Origin: Micromussa lordhowensis
Lineage: Eukaryota; Cnidaria; Anthozoa; Scleractinia; Lobophylliidae
Length of the DNA stretch: 64,000 nucleotides
NCBI GenBank assembly: GCA_964020085.1
Contig: OZ026608.1
Span: forward strand, 18,757,479 to 18,821,478
Direction: 5' to 3'
A model generated the notes under the pieces. The model saw only the letters and a program-made list of their open reading frames with translations, had not been told where the DNA came from and ran no database searches. Below are positions 10,666-23,176 of the stretch, piece by piece (within the stretch, counting starts at the first letter, position 1; each line of letters starts with the position of its first letter). The translations under genes and the position numbers were made by a program.

Positions 10666-10849
10666 TATTGACTGATATATAACGTAAGCCTTAGCAGACA
10701 ATTAGTTGTTTAAAAATTGAATCGAGTTCAGTATTTAACCATTTAAAATAATTTGAATTTTATAGCCGTACAGATGTAATCATTTAGACTTACTTTGGCC
10801 TAGAGTCATATTAAAAGTTAGCTCATATTATAGATGATATTTCTCAAAC

Positions 10850-11190
10850 ATTGCGTGCGGGAGGTCGCGGGTTCAAACCCCGGCCGGACCAACACTCAGG
10901 GTCTTTAAATAACTGAGGAGAAAGTGCTACCTTTGTAATGACATCTGCAAATGGTTAGACTTTCTAGTCTTCTCGGATAAGGACGATGATAAACCGAAGG
11001 CCCCGTCTCACAACTCTTCATAATTAATTCTGTGGGACGTAAAAGAACTCACACACTGTTCGAAAAGAGTAGGGGACGTAGTTCCCTGTGTGGTGGTCTA
11101 TTTCTCATCTGATGGTTAAATGCTCGGAGATATTAGCTGCATAAGCTACTCTAAAATCCGAGGGTAAATAAAGTGATGTATGCTTGTATG
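10850..11190 (+). mobile_element. tRNA-derived SINE, 5'-truncated
   Basis: Begins with a pol III B-box-like GGGTTCAAACCCC inside a tRNA-like 3' half, but no A box or complete cloverleaf precedes it. The body (AAATAACTGAGGAGAAAGTG, GACTTTCTAGTCTTCTCGG, GAAAAGAGTAGGGGACGTAG) matches a repeat common in coral genomes, from memory. It ends in TAAATAAAG and a TATGTG-rich tail. Confidence 0.65.
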
Positions 11191-13765
11191 TGTGTATGTA
11201 CATTTGCTAAATGTGTGTACCAATAAGTTGGGTTAGTAGGTGAAAGAAAAACGGGTCGTTGTTGCTTAAAGTGTTTGCTAGCGTCTTGTTTTGGTAGTTT
11301 TACAAGACCAGTTATTCGTTTTCATAATCATTTAAGAATGCTTCTTTGAAATACGCATATATATGAGTTAATAGAGTGGGTCAAGGAACTTCCTTATATC
11401 TTTTCTTTAGTTAATAGTTAAGAATAATTTTAAGAATATTTTTTTTAAATAGAGCTGCACGAGAAAAAGTTTAAAGCCTTTTTTTTTTTGGGAAAAAAGC
11501 TATCTAACGATTGTTCAGTTTAGTTGATAACTGAAGCTTTGTTGCTGTATGTATAGTTGTTAAATATTAGTTTTGTCCGAGAGTGATCCACAGTCACGTG
11601 CCACAGTCACGTGTCGTATTTACTACCGGAGTGTTTTTTCTGTGTAAGCCAATACTATAATGTAAGGCATGTATAAGGACTGACTTTTCTTAACTGACAA
11701 ATCAATTCATGTTGAAATATTAGACTTGTGTGGTAAAAGATGTCTTAGGAGCTGTTTTGGTACTGATGCCTTATATCTGAAGAGTGAATGACTTTGTTTT
11801 TAGTTTTTGCTTGTATTAGTTTAATGGTGCAATATTATACATGCAAGAGGACTAACTGCGGGTGCAGCCTTCTTTCTAAAGTTGTTTTCTGGTCTCATTG
11901 CTCGTTAGTTTTTAGTTGCTTTAATATTAGATGTACATTGGTAATTATGCATTAAATGATTTGATAACTCGTACTCTGGGTTTTGTTTCGTGACCGCGGT
12001 TCAGGAAGGGGGATTGAGCCTTGCTGCACTCTATGAGTAATAATCACATTTTCTGAGCACGCAGCGACGAAAAATGGTAACGGAAAAAAAGGTTTCAGAG
12101 AAGCACGATTTAAATACCGTGATAAGCAAGTCCGTGTGGATCGAACTTAAGGGCCGACACTAACTCTGCACCCTCATTCCCCCGGGAAGGCAACAGCATC
12201 CCCACTGTTTTTAATGGCTTCATTCTTTAGCGCAACTTTGTCAAAGGAGTAGATATTTCATATTGGTAGTGAACACGAGAAGCAGAGTAACGTGCATAAT
12301 TCTATTTACATTCATATTGTATGCAGATCTGACATGAAAAATGTTTGTGATCACTGTTTTGTCTTGAAAGATCGATCATGGTGGATCAAATTTTGGCTTC
12401 TTTTGAGTCCAGTAGGACAAGGATATGATTAGACCAATTTCTATTGCGTATGAATAACGAAACAATCACAGCAACTGGCGTGAGCGTAGCCACTACATGT
12501 CATTCGTGAGTCGTCACTGGTCACACCCAAAGCTGGAGCACATTTATGCGTTCAGTTAGTTGGCCTTCAACGCGAAAAACGGCAACCGAAAAGGAGAGAG
12601 GGATTTTTTTTCTTTTCGCCATTTTTCTTACCCCCCTCTCCACCCCTACCCTACCAACTAACCCCCCTCTCCTCCCCCCTACCCTGCCAACTAACCGAAC
12701 ACCCTGGAAGCGGCTAGAGGACGGCTGCATGCTAGCTGGGATCAAATCGAATCAGCGTCAGTAAAATTTGCGCCTTTAGTTCACTTACGAAAAGGGAGGC
12801 AGAGGAGAGAGAGCCTGGAAACGAGGTTGCCACCGGCCAACATTGTCTTCCAGTCTTGCGAAAAATTGAAAAGATCACCCATACTTTACGCAGCTTCGTA
12901 CCATGCCAACAAAATACTTCTAAAATAACTATAACAAGATCAGCTTAGAACTGATCGAATTTTTTTGCTTTCAATTCCGTTTCAGTACAACTGCTTGGAT
13001 TTGTAAATATCGATAGATAGCGAACAAAGCATGCATGTCTTGGATAAAGGTCTAAATAAAGCTTCAAAAAGTCTTGACTGTGGGCCAATGTGGTGTTCAT
13101 ACTAACTAAAGACACTTGTTTATTAACATTTGGAAGTTTAGTAAAGAAGAAAATAACTTTTCCATGCATTTGCGGCTAAACGCGAAAGCAGCAGAAGTCG
13201 GCGCCCAATAGTTGGCGTTTGTTGTGCGTCCAGCAGTTGTAAAGAAAAGCCTTCTAAATCCCTTGGGTTACAACATAATCTGATTGATTACAAAAGCAGT
13301 AGCTATTGTTGTTTGTCGGTTTGGTGACTAAATTACTCTGAATTTGAATGTTTGTAGTTATTGATTATTGTTGTTTCTATGTTTTTGAAACGGTACACAC
13401 ACGACGGCATTGGAAATACGCTTTGCGATGCCTGTCGATGAAAATTCGTCTCCAAGAAATATTCTCGAAAAAGTTGGTAAAGCACGCCGGCTGCGCTAAT
13501 AGTTGGGGTACATTGTGATCTAAGCAGTCACTAGAAAGATTATTTCAGTTTGCTTGTGGATTAAGATATTAAGCTGTTTGTTTACAGTTGGCAACGAATT
13601 GGGGCTTGATTGTCTTGGAAACTTATGATAGATCGTGTTCTTTGATTTACAAGAGGGCATTGAAGTCCCGAAGTTAATTATCAGAGTTCCGGTTAAGAAA
13701 AACCTGTTTCTCAGTATATTAATCGATAAAAGCTATTTTAAGCAATTCAGCTTAAATCCAAGAAG
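11191..13765. other. Intergenic, no supported gene
   Basis: Upstream region of the TRIM-NHL gene. It is AT-rich, with a short C-rich duplication (CTACCCTACCAACTAACC and relatives, 12640-12700), and a GAGAGCCTGGAAACGAGGTT tail near 12808 typical of coral repeats. Short open frames here show no protein-like composition. Confidence 0.6.
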
Positions 13766-16700
13766 ATGAACGAAGATAAAGAAGTAAGTACAATGGATGT
13801 TGTTTCCAACATCAAGACGAACCTAACTTGTCAAGTCTGCGCGAGCTTATACGTGGATCCAAGGATTCTTCCTTGCCTACACACGTTCTGTTGTCAGTGT
13901 ATCGAAACACTTCTGCGAAACCGGCCATTGAAGGACAAGCTACTCAAGTGTCCCACATGTCAAGTAGATGCCGGTCTGGAAAACCGTAAGGCTGTGAGAA
14001 ATCTTCCTGCTAATTCTCTGCTCGTGTCACTTCTCGATCTGTTGCTGATTCAAGAAGGTGAGACTGTCGAGTGTGATGTTTGTGACAACAGCGAGGAATC
14101 GTCAGCCCATGTTCGTTGTAGAGAGTGTTCTGTTTACCTGTGTCAGCTTCACGAAGAAGCTCATAAGAAGGCCAGGAACACAAAACAGCACGTTCTACTT
14201 TCCTTGGGTAAGTTACCTTAATATAAGAATATATAGTACACAAATCTACTGGCCCTCTATCACAAATGTCGTTCTCTTATTGGTTACGCTACTCACTGTC
14301 TATTCTATTTTAGTATAAATCTACAACCGTTCTATCACGAAGGCCGTTCTCTGATTGGCTACGCTACTCACTGTCTATTCTGTGATAGATAGTGAGTAGC
14401 GTAACAGTGTGCACTTGTTAACAAAATGACGGCCGTTTCTTGGCGTTTTCGAAGTGTTGAGAACAGGATTTAGATTAAGTTTTGAACGACTAGTAGATTT
14501 ATATTAAAACAATTAGATTATTCGCTCTCGATTTCTATCGCGCGATAGTTTTATAGGCATATATAGGCATAGTTATAAACTATCACGCGATAGAAATCTC
14601 GAGCTCATAATCTAATTGTTAAGTATTGGGGTGAGTAGCCTAGCACTGTGCGCTAATCAATAAGCTAGCGGCCGCTTCTTTACGTTTTCGAAGTGTCTGT
14701 AAAGAAGATTTCGGTTAAGTCTTGAACGACTAGTAGATTTATACAATAGTATTTGTTTCATCTGCGTGTCGTGCTCGTGTGAAATGCTACCAAAAAAAAT
14801 TGGTGTACGCACTGGTTGTGAAGTGATTTCAAATTCAGGTATAATATGTAAACTGCCGCTTATAACCCCCCCCCCCCCCACTTATAAGCCCCTCCGGTCC
14901 ATCTACTGACCTGTAAACTAAAAAATACATCCGGTTATAAACCCCCTCGGATATGAGTCCCCTCTAGCGGCTTTCCTTGATTTAAATTCGTTTTATTACG
15001 ACTCTTTTTTTTTAGATATGCTTTATTTCGAAATACAAACATTACTTACAACATGGTATATCGGCCAAGATATTTTTAAGCTTAACTACCAGTAAATGAA
15101 AAGCTGTTTAGATCGACACGTGCAGCTATAGCTCGTTTCGAAATTATTTGACCCCTAAAAGATACCACTTAAAACTGAATAGGCTCGATTTCCAGCGCTG
15201 TTCAGGAAAGAAGCTCCCGTTGCTAGACCGCAGTCGAGAGAAACGAGCCTAAAAATGGAAAAAGAGTGTTGTTAACTACTATTTCTTTGCGTGCACCCTG
15301 AAAAGATACTTTGGCAGCTAAATATGGCGGTGTTCCGTCATTAACGCTCTAAGTGAGACCAGAATCCTTGATTTATACTCCTAATCGAAACGACGAGTAT
15401 GTCCGACCTTTTCATTTGAGAGTTCTCCCGGGCGTTACCTCGCTTGTTCTACAGGCTCGAATTGTGTTCCTTGTGAATACTTTACCTTTTTCCTGGCATA
15501 GACAAAAGGACATCATTTAACGAAACTCGACTTCTTTTTACAGAGCATCTGAAAACCATGTCTCTGAGAGAACTAAATCGACCGACCTTCTGCGCAACAC
15601 ATAGTGACGAACGACTAACGCTGTTTTGCGACTCATGCAATGTGAGCATTTGCCGGAATTGTGCGCTGACAGATCATAGAAAACACAATACACAGTTTAT
15701 AGAAGACGCGTATTCCAAACTGCGTCCAAGGCTGTCGCAAGTTCTTGAAAGAACAAGAAACATTTGCGTCAAAGTGGAAAACGCCATTCCCGTGCTGGAC
15801 TGGATGCAGGCGAGGGTAAACTTGAAAGCTGACGGAGTACTTAGAGATATCGAAGACAGCATCAATGCCAAGATTAAGGGTTTGCAGCAAAGGAAAAGCG
15901 AGCTTCGAGCCGCGGTGGAACTGGTACGAGTGAATAGAAAGACCGCGCTGGAAATACAGAGGAAACGACTGGAGGCTTCCCGCGATACCTTGCAAGTATC
16001 GTGTCGCTTTGTCAAAAGGGTGCTGGAAGAAGGTAAGCATTAGTCTGTACAGTATATGGTAGTTCTTTTTAGGGACGGAATGGAAATAAGACAAATAGTC
16101 GGATTGTTGGCGAAGCTAGTAAAGTGAAGGATGAAGCCATGGTGGTTTTGCTTTCGTGGTAACGCTAAAACTTTCCGCACCCTCCTCAAGAAAGGATTAG
16201 CGGGAGAAATGCGCTGAGCGGTGCAGGAGAAAGAGACTGAAGCCAAATCTCTGTTTATCTTGTCCGGCTTTTCTCCGTATAGGTGACCCAGTGTACTTGC
16301 TGTCCGCCAAAGATCTTCTTTCCGATAGACTACAGACCCTAGCCACTGAGCACTATGAGTTGCAGCCCCGCGAAGATCACGCTATCAGGTTCTGTGCTGA
16401 TAACGAGGCGCTACAAGGCCTTATTGACTCATTCGGCTCACTTGACGCGTCTTATGCTTGCTACGCAACCTCGACAGCCGAAGGACCTGGCTTACAAGAG
16501 GCAAACGTCAACCAACCAGCCTATTTCACAGTTGTAACCAGGTTTGTTGGTAACATCATAAAATTTCAAGAATGGTAATTAAAAAAGACCCGAAACACGG
16601 TGACTTATTTCCTTCCCCACCCTTATTGCCTCTGAGTTCAACTCCAGTTGTTTGTAGGCCTGCGTTGCTGGAGCCTCATTACCGTAACAGTCAATACTGG

Positions 16701-16992
16701 AGGGTGCATTGCCCATGGTAATATAGTCTTGTTGTTATCCATGGATTCGAATCCTGTACGTTTAAGCTTGGTAACCCAACCCCCTTGGTATGTGGATATC
16801 ATGTCACGTCCCGCTTAACTGATGTACCTTTAGTCCCCATTCCTCGCCACTTTCTTATAGTAGCCCCGGAAACAGTGACTTTTCATTGCAAAGTATCCTG
16901 CAATATCTACCCAGCCAGACAAGGAGACCCTTCTCTTTTACCCAACAGAAAAAGAAGGGGGTTTGCAATGCCAAAACTACTCGTATATTTAA

Positions 16993-17049
<57 letters not shown>

Positions 17050-17069
17050 AGTGCCGAGTTGGCTATAAA

Positions 17070-17125
<56 letters not shown>

Positions 17126-17250
17126 ATACAGAAAACTAGACTACAATAAGAATTAAAAAGGCCCAAAAAATCACGCATACGCTCACCATTTTTGTAGATT
17201 ATGGTATAATGGCTCATATACCATGATGGCTAAGCCAATCAAAACTCTCA

Positions 17251-17284
<34 letters not shown>

Positions 17285-20200
17285 CTCGTATATACCTCTC
17301 GCCGATTCATCCTTTTTTCTCTCTCTTCATCCCTTTCTCCACCATCCTCCATGTTAGCCACAGAAGTCGGAAGAGATTTTGCCTTTTTGATGCGTTGCAC
17401 AGCCGCTGGGCCCTATGGTTATACAATGCAGGCAGTACTTCGTTTATCTAATTTTTGTTCTTAGGTTGCGTCCAATTGCGCACAATTCTAATGCGGCGGC
17501 CTCGTGTAATACTGTTTTAGTACGATTAAAATTTATCTCGTGATTTACATTTACATTTTAGGGACAGAAAAGGAAGACCCATTGAATGTGAAAGCTCCGA
17601 CGTTCGTGTTCAGATCGAAGCCCCTGATGGCAGCATAAACGATGCTGAGGTGACCGCACAGAATGGCGGGAAGCATAGCGTCGGCTACACTCCCTCCTCC
17701 CCAGGGCAGTATTACATTCACGTCACTATTCGGAGTTGTATGATGAATGGAAGTCCCTTTGTTGTTAGTGTTCCATATAAGTCACGTGATTACGAAAACA
17801 TCAACCATCCACAGCTAGTGGTCGGGGGGCCTGGAGAAGAGGCTGGGCAACTTAAGGGAGCCAGAGGAGTAGCAGTGGATGAGAACAACCGAATCGTCGT
17901 TTGCGACCGAAACAATTTCCGCGTGCAGGTTTTTGACTCGTCCGGAGAGTTTCTCTTCACTTTTGGAAAGAAAGGAAGCGATAACGGCGAATTTCCCAGC
18001 GGTCCTTTGAGTGTAGCTGTTAGCAAAGATGGGAAGATTTTCGTCACCGATTGGAGCGGAAGCCTGGTGCAAGCGTTCGATAGCGAAGGAGAGTTCTTGA
18101 CAAGGTTGAAAATACCCGCTGAAGATGATGCGAAACGTGGCAAGCTGAGTCAGGTAGTTGTCGGCAATGAACGCGTGTACATTGCTGATTCCCAAAACAG
18201 ATTTATTTACATGTTTAACACTTCCGGAAAATACCTGTCACATTTCAAAGTCGGCTGTTTAGACGAGGACGATGGACTTCAGAGTAGGTTCTATGGAATC
18301 GCAATAAACACTAGAGGTAAGGAAGAACATAAACAGAATAACTTTAAAAAAACAAAAATTAATCGTATGGTAGACCTTCAAGCGAAACTTTATCTGTTTA
18401 AATTATGGGTTGTCTAATTCTTGGAGAAACTGATGGACACAAAGTGCATTTTATTGAGAAATGATCTCGAAGTGATCATTTTAACCCTTAGAAACATGTT
18501 TTCCTACAATGCCACACATATTCACATTTATTATATGGCTGACTGGCCCGCGATGAAAAGAAGCATTGTGATTGGTTCCCGGCCCTAAGCAGTCTGAATA
18601 GTAGGGGTGAGTGAAAGGGGAATGAGGCGAGCATGAGAACGAGGGCTACCTCGGGAGGAATGTGGAAGATCCCTCGCCTTTTTTGCATCGCAATAACAGA
18701 AGTAGAACATGCTAATGGACTAGTGGCCGGGCATTAACCCTTTGCCTCCTAAGGCGAAAGGCAGTTTTTCCTAAATCAGCAAATTGAGACTATCTGCCTG
18801 TGTACAATATGCCATTCGAAAGCCATTGATAAGCTTATTGACATTAGCAGCTATGAAGGACGAAGATATATCTAAAATGCAGAAATGAAAGCCTTAAAAA
18901 AACGTATCAACTTTCGACTATATTAGGTATACCCCTAAACTATAGCTTATTGTTCTCTAATCACTCTGCAGTGAAACGAGAACAAATCATTTTCATACTA
19001 AATATCATCAGACGCAGACAATATAAATACAATATAAATACAAAATGACAGCACATAAAAATTACATCAAAACGTCTTGAATAAGTACATTGAATTCCAA
19101 TTATCTCTACATTTCTATAATTAAACTGATTCAGTTGTGCATTTAAATTAACGGCAAAAGTAAAAGAAAATTGACAGAAATATAACGAGAGATAGTTCTG
19201 TCCTCGTGTACCGGTAAACAAGAACCGATACAATAGACCCAACAATATGCAACAGCTAAACAAAGGCTTGTAAACAAAGGAGTACAATAGTTATTCCCTC
19301 TGTGTACCGGTACACCAGGACACAACCCGAGAGATGCCGTCGAGTGACCTTGAACTGCAAAAGAATGCCTATATATACCGAAACACGAATAGTCACGCGC
19401 TCTGTAAAATGCGACAAGCAATGTGAACTGCGAATACCGAACACCCGAAATAGCACTACAAGAAGTGTGCATTCCATAACGTGAGAAAATACATTTTAGC
19501 AGCTCTTAGTGCATAACTTGATGTGAAATAAGTCTTGCATTCCATGTGCATCCCAAAAAAGAAACTAAAAACTTCTTAGATAGGAGGGGGTCACAATTTG
19601 TATTACTTCAATGAGCAGATCTTTACAAGACGATTTCGTTGCAAAAATTCATAAGAATCTATCAAATATTCACAACGTTATGACATTGTGTGCCAATTGG
19701 CACTCTTAGGGAGTAAAGGGTTAAGGCGGGGGTAAACCCGAAAGCCGTATTTTGGCTGGGTATTATGTTTTTAATGCAAATATCTCGTTTACGTTTCAAG
19801 CAATCAGGAATCTCTATGCTCATCTCACATATCTATGTTTTGGGTTGTTTTGTAAATTTTTTGGTGATTTTTAGGTATATTTGGAGAGAAATAGTTTTTC
19901 TCAAAGGATTAGTAAAATTGATGGAAATAGGAAATTTTGAAGATTTGTTGTTGTTTTAAAATTAGAGTTTGAAATTAAAAATTGGTACATACACTCCAAA
20001 CAGTTGCCCAACAACCTGGGGTGCCATTGTGCGGTCGGGCAACTGTCTGGTGGTGTTCCATAACCCTTTTTTTCCCTTTCAACCTCTCTTTAAACTTACC
20101 AAAATTTCACTTAAATTCACCTTTACCCCCGCCTTAAGGTCGCTTCAAGCGCGGGAAAAACATTCACTCAGTTTACATCCTAGACTGCAGTACTAATTTG

Positions 20201-20544
20201 TTTTCCGTGTTTATTTGCAATTTATAGGCCAGATCGTGGTGTGTCTGGCCAAAGACGGTGGATTTCAAGTTCTTAACAAGGATGGGAAACACTTGCGAAA
20301 CATCCCGCTTCCGTTTACAAAAAGTAACAAAGTTTTTGCTCCCGAAGCTATTGCTGTTGATTCAAATGACAATATTCTGATTGTAGACAGCATGAGGAAT
20401 TGTCTGCTGGTCTTCTCGGCTGAAGATGGGCATATCATTGCGGAGTGTGCAAGAGAGAGTCTTTGTAATCCGTATGGAGTTGCTGTGGATAAAGCTGGAA
20501 GGGTTATTATCTCTGATTCTTCAAATCAAATTAAGTTTTTTTAG
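13766..20544 (+). CDS. TRIM-NHL E3 ubiquitin ligase-like protein
   Basis: Five exons: 13766-14207, 15544-16032, 16283-16541, 17562-18316, 20228-20544; all introns GT-AG and phases agree, giving 753 residues. Order of domains: RING finger (C22, C25, C37, H39, C42, C45, C62, C65), B-box 1 (about 103-147), B-box 2 (about 164-205, FCATHSDERLTLFCDSCN), coiled coil (about 205-310), a filamin-type Ig fold (about 400-465, YYIHVTIRSCMMNGSPFVVS) and NHL repeats to the end (DENNRIVVCDRNNFRVQVFD is one). This is the layout of TRIM2/TRIM3/TRIM71 proteins: RING-dependent ubiquitin transfer, with the NHL propeller binding protein or RNA. Corals carry many such genes, so no orthologue name is given. The NHL part is shorter than six clear repeats. 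Confidence 0.88.
14222..14630. repeat. Palindromic repeats in TRIM intron 1
   Basis: Contains repeated CTACTCACTGTCTATTCT blocks (near 14288, 14367) with an inverted copy ATAGTGAGTAGCG, and a hairpin CGATTTCTATCGCGCGATAG / CTATCACGCGATAGAAATC around 14529-14605. GAACGACTAGTAGATTTAT occurs at 14482 and 14722. These look like nested MITE copies. The rest of the intron to 15543 includes a poly-C run near 14868 and nothing else recognisable. Confidence 0.6.
16990..17110. mobile_element. Palindromic MITE with CAATTATTCCA ends
   Basis: Arms ACAATTATTCCATGAGCGCG and CGCGAGTGGAATAATTGT enclose inner arms GTTGGATATGAGATG and CATCTCATATCCAAC and a GCCAACGAGGC core. A family member of similar design is at 52232-52347. 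Located in TRIM intron 3. Confidence 0.75.
18734..19724. mobile_element. TTAA-flanked non-autonomous element (piggyBac-like)
   Basis: Ends are TTAACCCTTTGCCTCCTAAG and CTTAGGGAGTAAAGGGTTAA. CCCTTT termini and TTAA duplication are hallmarks of piggyBac elements. The 983-bp interior has small open frames but no transposase, so it would depend on an enzyme from elsewhere. Sits in TRIM intron 4 on the transcribed strand. Confidence 0.75.
19721..20137. mobile_element. Second TTAA-flanked element
   Basis: Ends are TTAAGGCGGGGGTAAA and TTTACCCCCGCCTTAA. It shares its left TTAA (19721-19724) with the right TTAA of the preceding element. Inside is an inner inverted pair around AGTTGCCC / GGGCAACT. 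The right end lies 90 bp before the acceptor of the last TRIM exon. Confidence 0.75.
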
Positions 20545-20667
20545 ATCGCGAAACTAGTGTTTCCATATTAAACACACATCTCATAGTGACTTTTTCAGCG
20601 TTCAAGTCTTCTTCAGTTTCATGTGTCAACAAGTACGTAAAGCTGTAAGTAATGTATAGAAGAAAAT

Positions 20668-20673
20668 AATAAA
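20668..20673 (+). terminator. Poly(A) signal AATAAA of the TRIM-NHL gene
   Basis: AATAAA lies 124 bp after the TAG stop codon at 20542-20544, in a GT- and T-rich setting further on. Positional inference only. Confidence 0.4.
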
Positions 20674-21419
20674 AAAAACGTTGAAAAAGAAAAAACCCTC
20701 AATAATTTTTCTCAGCAATGGCGATTACCAACTACAGATTATACAAGGCCATTTTTTGATGTGTTGTTCTTTTTCTCTTTATTCCTTTTTCATTATTTTT
20801 TTCACAAATTTTTAACGTTTAGTTTTACTTTTATATCTTTTCTTACCTTGAACAACATTTTTTCGTGGTTTTCCTCAAGCAGATTTTTGTGGTAATTGCT
20901 TTAACTTCCATTACAAAATGTATGTTACGTTATAAGAAATTTTTTCAATGATTTGCTGAGTTTTGTGCATGGTCCTTGTCATAGCCATGACTATAACCAT
21001 GTCGGATTTTGTTTCAGTCCACACCCGGATGAAAGCAAGGGCTACATCACGGTTTCCGCATCTTGAAAAGTTCAGCCTAAATTTTTCAAGTTCGTCATTT
21101 GTAATCCGTGTCAATCTGCTCCATCCCTATAAACAACCCTGTGTTTTTATGGTTTATCATTATCTCTTTGCTGTTTTTCCATCTTAGCAAACCACTTTTT
21201 TCAGGTTTCCTTCAATTTAAAGGGTAATTCTGTGATGGCCAAAATTAACTGAAATACCGTGACTGAGTTGCACAGACAAAGATAACATGGGTCCACAAAC
21301 AGAAGTGGATTTTTGGGGGGAGAATAGATTAGGTAGCTCACCATCCCCCTATTGGAGAAGCTGGAAAAAGTGAAAAAAAGATTGATTTTAATTTCTATAT
21401 ACTTTGTGGCATTGCTACT
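20674..21419. other. Intergenic, nothing recognised
   Basis: AT-rich spacer with long T and A runs. A short inverted pair (AAATTTTTCAAG near 21079 and related A-rich blocks) is the only structure seen. Confidence 0.5.
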
Positions 21420-21850
21420 AGGGGGGATGTACTCCCTTATATGGGCTGTAAAGGTATGTGCGCCAAAAGGGTGTGACCCCAAAGGGTGTGGTTTTCAGCC
21501 TTTTTGGTCAAAAATAGGGTATCCATTTTGCCCATTTTGATCACAAATAGAGTATGGATTTTGCATTCTAGTCTTGAATTGGGAATGTTTTTAGTAGAAG
21601 CTACTTTTTCATCATTATCGATAAGACCATCAACAAAAGTCCTTCATAAATTATGTTTAGTACAACTGTGCCAGCCTCAAAGTCATAGATAGAGTATCAG
21701 ATTTTTGGTCAGGTCATAAATAGGGTAGGGAAAATCACAGATTTTGGTCATAAATAGGGTAAGGTTTTTGAGAAGCAGGCTGCCCACCCCCAAGCAATTT
21801 TTCTGGGAGTACCTCCCTCTGGCATCACTAGTATTTCTAGGGTGACAGTT
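21420..21850 (+). repeat. Repeat with TTTTGGTCATAAATAGGGTA motifs
   Basis: Begins ACTCCCTTATATGGGCTGTA and contains several degenerate copies of TTTTGGTCATAAATAGGGTA, ending near GGAGTACCTCCCTCTGG. The same arrangement, in the same order, occurs at 54044-54350. Bases 21851-22675 have no recognisable gene. Confidence 0.75.
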
Positions 21851-22675
21851 TCTCAAATTGCAACATTTTGGGGCCACGTTATTACTGGAAATCCATGGTA
21901 ACAGGCACCCTACCTTGGAAAACCCTGGATCTACCCCTGGCATGGCAGCTGAAACCTGTAGGGCTGTGAATTTTATTTTCATACTGCTTATATTAATAAT
22001 GAGTCATCTTAGTAAAGGTTTATTTATATTGATAAAAATTGCAAATATCAAGAAGCCTCCTCAGGTAGTATTTGAATACATGCTAATAATAGTTGAAAAT
22101 ACAGTGTGTGGTTCCAGAAAATATCTATTAGTACTACCCCCACAGAAGGGATTGGAATTTCATGGGTGGGTGGGTTCTAGTCTGTAAGACCAAGAAATTA
22201 AAATAAATTTCTGAAGCTTAATTGGAATTTCGATTTCCAGAGGGTGGTGAGGAGGTACAGATATTTTCTGAAACTACACAGTAGACCAGACTGGAACTAA
22301 CTTGCAACGGAGCCTAATGCAGTAGTCTTTTCAAATGCAAATGTAATTAATCTCTTTTTAATGATATTCCCCCACATTGCAAGCTAGTTCCAGCCCAATA
22401 CTGAGTATGAAAATGACCTATTGCAGTTAAGCCAAATTATATCAAACTAATATTTATAAAAAATATATGAACTATTGATTATCAGAAGAACTCTATAGAG
22501 CAGAGGCGATGCCATGCAGCCTGCAGCAACTGGATAGTTCTATGTTAAATCTAGTCAAACGATTAGCTTAACACTTAAATTCTCAACCAGTTTCAACTAA
22601 AGGTCAAGTCAGGTCCTAAAAATTGCATAATATTTTATAGGCTTAACTCTCTGACATCCTGAAAGCTGTTATTAT

Positions 22676-23176
22676 TTGAATTTGAGATCAATCAATGGCC
22701 ATCGTTTGGTTGACGTTGGCTACAAACTCACCAGATATGGTTTAAGATCATTTTCTGTAGCCTCGGCTAAACTCTGGAATGCACTGCCACTGGATATCTG
22801 CACAAGTGACAATTTGATGCAATTCAAGCGCAATCTTAAAACACATCTTTTTAGAAAAGCTTTTTACTAGATAATTTATAATCGGTCAGTCAGTTACTTA
22901 GTCTTTTAGTTAGTAGGTTAGTCTGTTACTCATTTAGTTAGTTAGTCAGTTAATTAGTTAGCTAGTTTGATCATTAGTTAGTTAGCTAATTAATTTGTTC
23001 GCTTGTCAGCTAGTTAGTGAGTTTTTATCGTGAAGGCTTCTTCTTCTTAGTTTTTATTTTGATTTCTACAATTTAGTTATTTTTGATGAGATACTTTAAA
23101 TGCATTGTAAAGCGCTATTGGATAGTGATAGAAATAGCGCTATATAAATAAACTATTATTATTATTATTATTATTA
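22676..23176 (+). mobile_element. 3' end of a CR1/L2-type LINE
   Basis: Encodes the typical reverse-transcriptase C-terminus: GLRSFSVASAKLWNALPLDI and FKRNLKTHLFRKAFY, stop at 22868. The 3' UTR has TTAGT-rich sequence, then GCGCTATATAAATAAAC and an (ATT)n tail at 23152-23175, the usual 3' terminus of such elements in corals. The rest of the LINE is absent, consistent with 5' truncation on insertion. Confidence 0.75.

Noticed and set aside
10855..10895. Possible tRNA gene
   Set aside because: Only a T-arm/acceptor-like 3' half with a B box; no A box or cloverleaf. Best explained as a SINE head.
15633..16094. Long minus-strand frames opposite TRIM exon 2
   Set aside because: Shadows of the B-box 2 and coiled-coil coding sequence.
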